Source: Candidatus Pedobacter colombiensis
GTDB taxonomy: Bacteria; Bacteroidota; Bacteroidia; Sphingobacteriales; Sphingobacteriaceae
Length of the DNA stretch: 64,000 nucleotides
NCBI GenBank assembly: GCA_029202485.1
Contig: CP119313.1
Coordinates: 4,464,001 to 4,528,000 of the forward strand
Direction of reading: 5' to 3'
Made by a program: the position numbers and the translations under genes. The notes beneath the pieces were generated by a model. That model saw nothing but the letters and a program-made list of their open reading frames with translations, ran no database searches and was not told the DNA's origin. Positions 16,813-25,000 of the stretch are shown piece by piece. Positions within the stretch are counted from its first letter, which is position 1; each line of letters begins with the position of its first letter.

Positions 16813-16903
16813 TGCACTATAGTGTTATGGGTTCTATTGTAAATCCGTTTGGTAAGGCTGTGAGAGGCCTCGTGATGCGGTATATAGAGCTCGCTATAGT
16901 GCA
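16813..16903 (+). ncRNA. Candidate structured RNA (nested stem-loop)
   Basis: The 91 bases fold as nested stems by eye. TGCACTATAG (16813-16822) pairs perfectly with CTATAGTGCA (16894-16903). GGTTCTAT (from 16829) pairs with ATAGAGCT (to 16891) using G-U wobbles. CCG pairs with CGG, and AGGCT with GGCCT around a GTGAGA loop. A -7 box ends four bases before it, and a T-rich stretch (TTCGTTTTATC) follows. No known RNA family is recognised. An alternative is a 30-codon reading frame from ATG 16827 to TGA 16919, whose product resembles nothing I know. The call rests on pairing and promoter position only. Confidence 0.4.
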
Positions 16904-16961
16904 TATTCGTTTTATCTGATAAACTAACCCGCTATAGTTTTCTATAAATCCCTTATTGAGA

Positions 16962-16987
16962 CTCATTTTTTGAAAATAAAAAATGAG
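16962..16987 (+). promoter_or_regulatory. AU-rich hairpin at the start of the 16991 gene
   Basis: CTCATTTTTT (16962-16971) and AAAAAATGAG (16978-16987) form a perfect ten-base stem with a six-base loop, ending three bases before the ATG at 16991. It could shield the translation start or mark the 3' end of the upstream RNA. Confidence 0.35.
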
Positions 16988-16990
16988 CAT

Positions 16991-17266
16991 ATGTATTCAA
17001 CCGATCAATTTTTACACAAAAGACCATCAGGAACTAAAGCTGAACTTAACGAGTTCGTAAAAGCCACATTAAAAGATTTTTTTGAGACCTATCCGCTTGA
17101 TGAAAGCCTTGAAAATCTTTGGTTAATGATCAAACAAAGTTTCTACACCAAGAGATTCGTATTAACTAATTCCGAGCGTGCCAATCTGATTGCTTATTAC
17201 GAAACGCTGCATACTGTAATCCTGGCCGCCAGTATCATTAATGATGAATTAAAAAGACCATCTTAA
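16991..17266 (+). CDS. Small hypothetical protein
   Basis: A 91-residue soluble, largely alpha-helical protein I do not recognise. It starts MYSTDQFLHKRPSGTK and contains a predicted helix over FVKATLKDFFETY and another over ERANLIAYYETLHTVILAA, with no signal peptide or membrane segment. An in-frame TTG at 16970 would add seven residues; the ATG at 16991 is more likely. It points toward the 3' end of the group II intron, 24 bases from its boundary. Its own terminator is not visible, and the intron's domain VI hairpin may serve this purpose. It could be a structural or regulatory small protein; nothing points to a function. Confidence 0.6.
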   Translation: MYSTDQFLHKRPSGTKAELNEFVKATLKDFFETYPLDESLENLWLMIKQSFYTKRFVLTNSERANLIAYYETLHTVILAASIINDELKRPS

Positions 17267-17290
17267 TTGGTTTTTAATTCGTACAAATTC

Positions 17291-17366
17291 ATTAGGTAGG
17301 AAGATAGCTATTATTTAGCTATCTGTCCTCCTACACCACCGTACGTGCCGTTCGGCATACGGCGGT
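17291..17366 (-). ncRNA. Group II intron domains V and VI
   Basis: Domain V reads ACCGCCGTATGCC, a GAAC-containing turn, then GGCACGTACGGTGGT (17366-17335), with the catalytic CGC triad typical of class C. Domain VI follows as a GTAGGA/TCCTAC base, an inner stem GATAGCTA/TAGCTATC, and a tail CTAAT. The maturase stop codon is three bases before domain V. Confidence 0.85.
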
Positions 17367-17369
17367 TTG

Positions 17370-18644
17370 TTAGAATAATTTCTTCTGGTATTCAGTTTTC
17401 CAGTAATAGTAGTTGGTAAAGCCCGTATACTTTAGCTTTGTAAAGTATGCATTGTCTAGCACCCGACATAGTATTGGGCTGTGAGCAATTCTGCAATAAG
17501 ATTTTCGACTGTTTGCCCATTCATAAGCTTTGTCCCTTGAAATACCCAACTTAATTAGGTTCCCAATACGGGTATATACTTTCTTCCACTGTTTCCAAAT
17601 GATCATTCTTAACCTTACACGGACCATTTCGTCTAATCTAAGTAACTGATTTTTGGCTTTGGCTATAGAAAAGTAATTTACCCAGCCCCGTATGACCTTT
17701 TCTAGTCTATAAATTCGTTCACTAGTAGCAATCGAATGGTTCCGTTGGGTTTGTTCCCTTATCTTCTGTTTTATCGTTTTCAGAGATTTGGACGCAACCC
17801 GGATCTGCCATCCTTGTTTGGAGCCATAAAAGGAAAAGCCTAAAAGCGTGCTACCAGATGGTCGGCTTACTTTGCTCTTCTCCCGGTTGACCTTGAGTTT
17901 CAACTTATCTTCCAAATAGCCTGTCATAACCGCCATAACACGGAAGGCCGATTTTCTGCTCCGCACATAAATACTACAGTCATCTGCGTAACGTACAAAA
18001 CGGTGGCCCCGGTCTTCCAGAATTTGATCTAGCTCATTCAGAATAATGTTTGATAATAAAGGGCTCAAAGGACTACCTTGCGGCGCACCCTCTCTTCTGG
18101 GGCTAACCAGTCCATTATCCATCATACCGCCACTTAGGTAAGCACGAATAAGCTTTAAGGTCCCCTTATCCTTGATCTTAACCCATAACAGGCTCATAAG
18201 CTTGTCGTGGTTGACCGTATCAAAGAACTTTTCCAAGTCCACTTCTACAACCCAGGTATAACCCGCATTGAGGTTTACCTGCCCCTGAAATACCGCCTGA
18301 TGTGCACTGCGACCCGGGCGAAACCCATAACTGTTTGCTGAAAAATCGCCCTCGTACTTAGGACTCAACCATTGAGAGATCGCCTGTTGCAACAGCCTGT
18401 CGATTACCGTTGGGATGCCCAAAATTCTCGTTCCACCGCCCGTTTTGGGTATTTCTACCTTAAGTACAGATTGTGGTCGATAATTACCCGCTAAAATATC
18501 ACTCTTTAATGCTTGCCAGTGGATATTGAGGTAGTCACGAAGTTCATCGGTCTGCATACCATCAATACCCCCAGCACCCTTATTGGTAGTAACCTGCCGA
18601 AAGGCTTTTTGTGCATTTCGGATGTCTAATATTTCTTCAAGCAT
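17370..18644 (-). CDS. ltrA: Group II intron reverse transcriptase/maturase
   Basis: A 424-residue intron-encoded protein. Reverse transcriptase blocks are complete: IPKTGGGTRILGIPTVIDRL, SYGFRPGRSAHQA, VDLEKFFDTVNHD (Asp136, Asp142), REGAPQGSPLSPLLSNI and the active-site YADD at 219-222. The maturase X domain follows from about 300, with RLEKVIRGWVNYF and a terminal TGFTNYYYWKTEY. There is no HNH endonuclease domain, as expected for class C introns, which use terminators and single-stranded DNA as targets. QGSPLSP and the X domain argue against a DGR or retron enzyme. It lies in intron domain IV in sense orientation and should splice and mobilise its own intron. Confidence 0.95.
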   Translation of the reverse strand: MLEEILDIRNAQKAFRQVTTNKGAGGIDGMQTDELRDYLNIHWQALKSDILAGNYRPQSVLKVEIPKTGGGTRILGIPTVIDRLLQQAISQWLSPKYEGDFSANSYGFRPGRSAHQAVFQGQVNLNAGYTWVVEVDLEKFFDTVNHDKLMSLLWVKIKDKGTLKLIRAYLSGGMMDNGLVSPRREGAPQGSPLSPLLSNIILNELDQILEDRGHRFVRYADDCSIYVRSRKSAFRVMAVMTGYLEDKLKLKVNREKSKVSRPSGSTLLGFSFYGSKQGWQIRVASKSLKTIKQKIREQTQRNHSIATSERIYRLEKVIRGWVNYFSIAKAKNQLLRLDEMVRVRLRMIIWKQWKKVYTRIGNLIKLGISRDKAYEWANSRKSYCRIAHSPILCRVLDNAYFTKLKYTGFTNYYYWKTEYQKKLF

Positions 18645-19221
18645 ACTACTAAAAAAAAACTAATTCCAGGCATTGTGCTCATTAGTTGCATAGCTAGACT
18701 CAACTCCTCCTGCGTTTTACTTTCAGCTTCCGGCCTATACTCCCGCAGGCAGTTCTCTTACGTGTTTCAGTTGTGAACGTTTCGCCATAAACGTTTTGAT
18801 TCCTTTGCCATTCTAACATTCAGTCCTTCCTGTTAAAAAAAAACAGTACTACGACTTCTGCTGACTTCTGCCTATCCCAAGTAACCATTGTTATTCTGAT
18901 TATTGTTTCTTCGCCGGTACTCGCGCATACCTTTGACAGTCTATAGACAGATCTCCCGGGGTAAGGCGGTCAACTTTCTATGGATGTGACCTCTGTATTT
19001 ACGTGTTGATGTTCTGTGCAGCATAGGGCTTCTATTTGTTTTGCAACATCACCCACATCAACCCGCCTTATATACAGTTTCTGTACGTAGGCCCCCATAT
19101 TTGCCACCAGCTTCCTTCAGATTCGCAGTCACCCGCGACACCCTTGCTATTGGCTAACCCTTCCTACTGCAAAGTGGGCTCGGGACTTACACCCTAGAGT
19201 TGATCGCCATGCCCGGCGCAC
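18645..19221 (-). ncRNA. Group II intron domains I-III
   Basis: This 577-base stretch has no protein gene. It holds the 5' ribozyme domains: the GTGCG start, the GGGTGTAAGTCCC segment of domain I, a TTACCCCGGGAGATCTG segment, and AGCAGAAGTCGTAGTACTG before the domain III/IV border. A run of nine T precedes the domain IV arm. Confidence 0.8.
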
Positions 19222-19254
19222 AAACAAAAGCCCCTGGATTTTCATCCAGGGGCT
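19222..19254 (-). terminator. Intrinsic terminator of the OmpA gene; 5' exon of the intron
   Basis: Perfect 11-base arms AGCCCCTGGAT (minus 19254-19244) and ATCCAGGGGCT (19239-19229) enclose a GAAA loop and are followed by TTTGTTT. The intron begins at the next base. Confidence 0.9.
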
Positions 19255-19280
19255 ACTTAATCCCTCATTAGTAACAAATA

Positions 19281-21014
19281 CTACTGCTTCACAATTGTAA
19301 ATTCGGTTCTTCTGTTTAGCTGATGCTCTTCTTCGCTACATTTAACGCCATTGCTACATCTATTCAGCAACCTGGTTTCGCCATAACCTTTTGCAGTTAT
19401 TCTCTTTCTATCTATGCCTCTGTTAAGAATATATTCGACAGCCGAGTTCGCCCTATTTTGTGATAACCTCAGATTGTATGCGTCATTTCCTCTACTATCA
19501 GTATGTGAGCCCAGTACAATCCAAATCGTTGGGTTTTCTTTAAGGATCTGAACCAATTTATCCAGTTCAACAGCTGCATCCGGTCTGATATTCCATTTAT
19601 CGAAATCATAATAGATGTTCTCTAACCTGATTTCCTTGTTCAATACAACCGGATCTACGTAAGAAATTTTCTTTGGCATTGGTAATGTGAAACTGTAGAT
19701 ATCATCATCGCCCAAGCCACCTGTTCTGTTAGAAGATAGATAACCTGTATATTTTGTAATTTTGTTAAAGGAGAAATCGTCCTGAGGAGAATTTGTTGGG
19801 TATCCAAGGTTCCTGGGTTCACCAATTTTTCCATTTATGATCGTCGTTGAATAAATATCCAATCCACCCATACCTACTCTACCATCACTGCTGAAGTAAA
19901 AATTGTTTTCCTCATCAATTGCCGGACTTCGTTCATTGCCTTCGGTATTGATTTCTTTTAAGTTTACAGGCACACCCCAATCGCCAGCGTTCGTCTTTTC
20001 ACACACATATAAGTCCATCCCACCTTTACCTCCCGGCATGTTCGAAGCAAAATATAAACGCTGTCCATCAGCAGTAATAAAAGGATCGCCAAGTGAATAT
20101 TCCTTTGCATTGTTATATTTAAACGGAGCTGGGGCAGACCAGTCACCGGCTTCAGTGCTTGTGCTTGAATAGATCTCTACATTTACGGTAGCTAACTTGT
20201 CCTTTATACCCTTTACTGTTTCATAAGCTGCATCCTTATTGATTTTAGTTAGGGTAAAATACATCGTTCTGCCATCTGCCGTGAAGCTTGCAGGGCCAAT
20301 ATGATAGGCCGTACCAGCATTTACCGGAACCAGCTTAACACTGTCATTTCCAGTTTGTGTATATAGCCTTAAATAAGCATTACCTGTCCAACCGTAAATA
20401 TTCTTATTAGGAGTTTTCGCTCCATCAAACTTTAAGAAAGGTCGATTTGTTGCCTGATTGTCCTTCCCGCTAATGCCCCGATCGGAAGCAAATACAACAT
20501 TGTTCTTATTTTTTGTTGCTCCCCAGTCTGATTGTGCCGAATTTAAGCTCTGTTCATTCTTTATCGTGATATCTGTAGGTGCTTTCATCCAGTGCATAGC
20601 CGAATCGCATGATTGCAGCCAAATGCTTTTTTGATGTTCCGTTACCGCCTTATTTTCCAGACTATATTTATTGTATTGCGCTTTGGCTTCTGCATACTTG
20701 CTATTGCTTTGCAATGCCTGCGCATAATAAAGGGTATTCGCAATCCTGCTGCCTGGCATAGCTGATGCTATTGCATACCAGTTTTCCGCTTGTTTATAAT
20801 TGTGCTGATTTTTATAACATTCAGCTAAGCGTTCAGCAGCATGAAGAGTAGCTTTCTTTTGATAAGCCCGTTCGTATAAATCTATTGCTTTGCTGTAATT
20901 ATAAAGTGCATATTGCTGGTCTGCTTCAATTAAAACATACTGTCCTTTTACTTTGGTTTGTAAGGTAAGCAGCATGATGAGGCAGCATATAATTGTGGTT
21001 TGAATCTTCGTCAT
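19281..21014 (-). CDS. OmpA-family protein of the giant-adhesin export unit
   Basis: A 577-residue envelope protein. A signal peptide (to about LQTKVKGQ) is followed by TPR-like helices at about 30-130. A beta-propeller of PD40-type blades follows at about 160-430 (NNVVFASDRGISG, RLYFASNMPGGKGGMDLYV, NFYFSSDGRVGMGGLDIY, GYLSSNRTGGLGDDDIY). The C-terminal OmpA peptidoglycan-binding domain has YYDFDKWNIRPDA and GSHTDSRGNDAYNLRLSQNR. Unlike the 674-residue paralogue at 57.7 kb, it lacks a carboxypeptidase-regulatory-like insert. It starts one base after the PorP/SprF gene and is probably co-transcribed and functionally tied to type IX secretion. Its transcript ends at the terminator that carries the group II intron. 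Confidence 0.9.
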   Translation of the reverse strand: MTKIQTTIICCLIMLLTLQTKVKGQYVLIEADQQYALYNYSKAIDLYERAYQKKATLHAAERLAECYKNQHNYKQAENWYAIASAMPGSRIANTLYYAQALQSNSKYAEAKAQYNKYSLENKAVTEHQKSIWLQSCDSAMHWMKAPTDITIKNEQSLNSAQSDWGATKNKNNVVFASDRGISGKDNQATNRPFLKFDGAKTPNKNIYGWTGNAYLRLYTQTGNDSVKLVPVNAGTAYHIGPASFTADGRTMYFTLTKINKDAAYETVKGIKDKLATVNVEIYSSTSTEAGDWSAPAPFKYNNAKEYSLGDPFITADGQRLYFASNMPGGKGGMDLYVCEKTNAGDWGVPVNLKEINTEGNERSPAIDEENNFYFSSDGRVGMGGLDIYSTTIINGKIGEPRNLGYPTNSPQDDFSFNKITKYTGYLSSNRTGGLGDDDIYSFTLPMPKKISYVDPVVLNKEIRLENIYYDFDKWNIRPDAAVELDKLVQILKENPTIWIVLGSHTDSRGNDAYNLRLSQNRANSAVEYILNRGIDRKRITAKGYGETRLLNRCSNGVKCSEEEHQLNRRTEFTIVKQ

Positions 21015-21015
21015 G

Positions 21016-21996
21016 TTAAAAATATCTTGGTGTTAGCATTCTTGTATTTTTTCTATTGAAAAAATAGCCTAAGGATAATTCGTGGGTTCCGCTGCTGTAC
21101 CCCTGCAACGGGCCAATAGAAAAATCGTAGGCATAGCCTACTCTTAAGTTCTGAGTAGGAAAGATCTGCATTGCGGCAACTGCCGAATTCAGGGTGCTTA
21201 AATTTTTCTGCAAATAGTTTTTACTATACAATTTCACACCTGTACGATAGGATCCTCCTAACCAGAATCTCTCAGCAAAAATCACGAATGCATTTACATC
21301 TAAACTTGTCGGACCACCTCTATCGTCTCTCAATAGAAATGAAGGTTTTAATAAAATATCCTGACTTAAAGGAAGTAGCACTCCTGCCGTTAAATAATAA
21401 TGTGGTTTAGGCTGAGCAATGTAAGCGTACTTACCTACATCAATGTATTGCGATAGGAGGTTATCGGCCGAAAACCCGGCATAAAACCGATCATCGGAAT
21501 AATATGCGCCCACCCTTGCATCCGGCAGTATAGTACTCAACATACCCACAGGTTGGTTAGGCTCGGGATCGTTAGGATTTAAAAGCATTCCATCGATACC
21601 TAGTTGAACGGCCCCAACACCGAGACCAAATGCCAGCCTGGAAGTTCCTTCTGCATTCATCCTGATTCGGTAAGCATAGTTACCATAAACAGATTCATTG
21701 CGTTGAGCACCCAGCCGATCACTCGACACCTGCAAGGCCAAACCTACGTTTCCATTATTTGCTATTGCATCTACTGCCAGCGACAGTACTTTCGGTGCAC
21801 CTTGAATACCTGTCCACTGGTTGCGGTAAAAAGCATGTAAATTTAACTGCTCCTTATAACCTGCATAGGCAGGATTGATGTAAATCCCGTTAAACATATA
21901 CTGACTAAACTGGCCGTCTTGCTGGGCATTTGCCAGGTTGAATAGCAGCATCAAACCTATTGTTAACTGTAATACTTTTCTCATCATTGATTTCAT
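21016..21996 (-). CDS. PorP/SprF-family T9SS membrane protein
   Basis: A 326-residue outer-membrane beta-barrel with a signal peptide ending in NLANAQ. The family's start of the mature protein is clear: QDGQFSQYMFNGIYINPAYA, followed by YRNQWTGIQGAPKVL. Alternating beta-strands follow to a C-terminal ELSLGYFF segment. PorP/SprF proteins assist export of T9SS cargo. In Flavobacterium johnsoniae, SprF is encoded right after sprB and is needed for secretion of that type B protein. Here the gene follows the giant type B adhesin by 53 bases, with a hairpin in the gap, and abuts the OmpA gene, reproducing the sprB-sprF-ompA order. Confidence 0.92.
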   Translation of the reverse strand: MKSMMRKVLQLTIGLMLLFNLANAQQDGQFSQYMFNGIYINPAYAGYKEQLNLHAFYRNQWTGIQGAPKVLSLAVDAIANNGNVGLALQVSSDRLGAQRNESVYGNYAYRIRMNAEGTSRLAFGLGVGAVQLGIDGMLLNPNDPEPNQPVGMLSTILPDARVGAYYSDDRFYAGFSADNLLSQYIDVGKYAYIAQPKPHYYLTAGVLLPLSQDILLKPSFLLRDDRGGPTSLDVNAFVIFAERFWLGGSYRTGVKLYSKNYLQKNLSTLNSAVAAMQIFPTQNLRVGYAYDFSIGPLQGYSSGTHELSLGYFFNRKNTRMLTPRYF

Positions 21997-22000
21997 TTTT

Positions 22001-22030
22001 GCATCAGAAGAGGATGTCCTCCTCTGATGC
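22001..22030 (-). promoter_or_regulatory. Intercistronic hairpin between adhesin and PorP/SprF genes
   Basis: GCATCAGAAGAGGA (22001-22014) and TCCTCCTCTGATGC (22017-22030) pair with a single mismatch. No T-run follows in either direction, so it is more likely an RNA-processing or stability element, or a partial attenuator, than a full terminator. It ends five bases before the PorP/SprF start. Confidence 0.55.
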
Positions 22031-22048
22031 TCAATTTATAATTCAATA

Positions 22049-25000
22049 CTATTTTTTAAATGCTCTGACTATAGTGGTATATCCCTTGAAAATTACCCAT
22101 TCACTACTGCCTGCTTTTTTAACTTTTAACAAGTAATAATAAGTTCCTTCATTCAGCCCTTCACCATTCCAATTGTTTTGATAATTATTGGCCCGGTAAA
22201 CTTCATTACCCCAACGGTTAATTATAGTCAACTGATTTTCTGCAAATTGATTCAGTCCACGTACTTCAAATATATCATTTGTTCCGTCACCATTTGGTGT
22301 AAATAATGTAGGTACAGAAATGCCGAAGAAATTGATCTTAAGGGAAACAACAGCTCTATTACTGTAATAACCGTATTCGTCTTTGATGAGATAGGTAAAG
22401 CTATCTGCACCTGTGTACCCTGGATTTGGCGTATAGATAAATGTACCATCAGGATTTATAACAAGCGTACCATTTTGGGGCTGAGTTATAACCACGACAG
22501 TTAGTTTAGCTGGATCCTGACCTGCGAGATCATCATTCTGCAGTACATTTTCTTTAATCACTTTATTCGCATCGGCTTCGTATTGATCATCCACAGCAAC
22601 CAAAATTTTGCTAACCGGGGTAATGGTAGGTATGTTATTGGTCTCGGTAGTTCCTGAGATATCCATTATTGCAGTTCCTTTACCATCTTTTGCATTTATA
22701 GTTGCTGTATTGGTTACCCCACCTGCTTCTTTATCAGCTTGTGTAATGATGTATTTCTCAGTTACGGTAATTGAAGCTCCTGGCAACAGACCATTAGGGG
22801 CATCAATTGCTTTATTTAGGATATTTAATTTGGCATCGGTTAAGCTCAAGTCATAAACTGTTACATTCCCTGTATTTTTAATTACAAACGAGTAGGCAAT
22901 ATAGTTTTGTGTAAACACCCCTGTTTTCACAAGTGTTATGGATGGTGCAGGAATCAGGGCAGCCTTAATCGTAATATTTATCGTTACCATCGTTACTGCA
23001 CATCCGTCGCTTATGCCTATGGTAAAACTATCATTTCCGCTGTAACCCTTAACTGGAGTATAAGTATAACTTCCGTCAGTATTTACCATCGCCACACCAT
23101 GGGCAGGATTGGTTTGCTTACTGTAAGTCAATACATCTCCGTCGGCATCTGTTCCGGTTACCTGACCAGTCAGCATCACATCTTCATCTGTGTTCTTATT
23201 CTGGTTAGCCCCACCAGGTGCATTGTTTAGTGATATAGCTACCGCAGCTGTAGGTACGGATTCACATACCACACCATTTAGGGTCGAAAGTGTAATTCTT
23301 CTGAACCAGGTTTCCGTGGTAAGCGCTCCAGGGTTATAACCTGCAGACGTTGCTCCCGGGATGGTATTAAACCCGGTATTATCACCTGTTATTGAACTTT
23401 CCCATCTGTAGCTGATTACACCTGACCCTGACCCGGCAATAGTTGAGGTTAATGCTGCCGGCGCATTGTTCTTACAGATGATCTGATCACCATTGATGGT
23501 TCCGGCAGTAACCGCAGCCTGAACTGAAATTGTGACAACCGCTGTTGGTGCAGATTCACATATTTTACCATTTAATGTTGAAATGGTAGTCCTGCGGAAA
23601 TATGTGGTGGTGATTAAAGTACCAGGTGCATAATCTTCGGCCGTTGCACCTGTTAAAGCTGCAAAACCAGTAGTAGCACCGGTTATTGAACTTTCCCAGC
23701 GATAGGTAATTGTACCCGATCCGGTTCCCTCTGTAGCTGATGTTAACGCTGCCGGAATCGTATTGTTGCAGATGGTTTGGTTGGCACTGATTGCACCCGC
23801 CGTAACTTCATCTTGTACAGTGATGGCGGTGGTTGCCGTTGGTACAGATTCGCAGGCAATGCCATTTTCTGTTGAAATGGTAATCCTTCTGAAGTAAGTA
23901 GTTTGTGTTAAAGCTGCCGGAGCATAACCTGCTGATTGTGCGCCTGAAATAGCTGTAAAACCTGCAGAAGCAATTGCTGATCGTTCCCATCTGTAGCTGA
24001 TTATACCTGAACCTGCCCCGACAATAGTTGAGGTTAGTGCTGCCGGAGTAGTACTGGCACAAATGGTCTGGTCGTCGCTAATCGACCCTGCCGTAACAGC
24101 CCCTTGCACAGTAATTTTAATCGCAGCTGCTGGTACCGATTCACATTGTGTACCATTTTGTGTTGAAATAGTAATCCTGCGGAAATAAAAACTTGTGGTC
24201 AGGTTAGCTGGATTATAGCTATCTGATGTTGCACCCTGGATGGCAGTAAAACCAGTAGTTGCAAACGATGAACGCTCCCATCTGTAGCTAATGGTTCCTG
24301 ACCCTGTTCCTGCTGTTACCGAGCTTAATGCTGCCGGAACAGTATTGTTGCAGATTACCTGGTCTACGCCAATTATACCTGCTGTAACAGCGATCTGTAC
24401 TCTAACGGTAACCACAGGTGTTGGTGCTGATTCACATAGTTTGCCGTTTAAGGTTGAAACTGTAATCCTTCTGAAATAAGTAGTAGCAGTTAACGCTTTA
24501 GGAGTATAAGCAGCGGATACCGCGCCTGGTATAGATGCAAAGCCTGTCAACGCATCCGTTGTTGAACTTTCCCAGCGATAGCTGATACTTCCTGCACCTG
24601 TTCCTGCGGTAACTGATGTTAATGGCTCAGGGGTGCTGCCATAACAGATCGTCTGACTGGCAGCAATTGTACCTGGGGAAGTAGCTTCCTGAACCATAAT
24701 TTCTATAATTGATGTTGGTACAGATTCGCACAATACACCACTCAATGATGAAATGGTGATTCTGCGGAACCAGGTAGTTTCGGTTAATGCGCCCGGTGTA
24801 TAACCTGCCAATATGGCCCCGGGAACTACGGCAAATGCCGGAGCTGAGGCCGAAGATTGCTCCCAGCGATAACTAATGATTCCTGATCCTGTTCCATCTG
24901 TAGTTGAGGCGAGAGCCACAGGAGGAGTATTGAAGCAAACCGTTTGGTTGGCACCTATTACCCCTGCTGTAACTTCTTGCTGGACTGTAATCGCAGTAGC

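Larger units (their letters stand above)
16243..16990. other. 748-base spacer without a confident protein gene
   Basis: The left part (16243-16384) is the leader of the acyl-CoA ligase gene. An 11-bp-period palindromic array lies at 16385-16475. 16476-16800 is very AT-rich with no feature I can support. A -7 promoter box at 16801 is followed by a nested stem-loop at 16813-16903. A ten-base hairpin sits at 16962-16987, just before the next gene. Confidence 0.5.
17291..19221 (-). mobile_element. Group IIC intron with intact maturase
   Basis: Read leftward, the element begins with GTGCGCCGGGCATGG at 19221. It continues with CTAGGGTGTAAGTCCCGA and AATCTGAAGGAAGC, then CAGAAGTCAGCAGAAGTCGT, which closely parallel the Oceanobacillus iheyensis group IIC intron as I remember it. 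It carries one reverse transcriptase gene and ends with domain V (17366-17335) and a domain VI hairpin, with a likely end at ...CCTAAT (17291). The 5' exon is an intrinsic terminator followed by TTTGTTT, the known preference of class C introns. Total length is about 1.93 kb. The 3' end could shift by a few bases. Everything needed for mobility seems present. Confidence 0.9.

Noticed and set aside
17370..18644. Reverse transcriptase considered as a retron, DGR or defence (UG/Abi) enzyme
   Set aside because: The maturase X domain, QGSPLSP motif, adjacent domain V and ribozyme 5' domains identify a group II intron protein.
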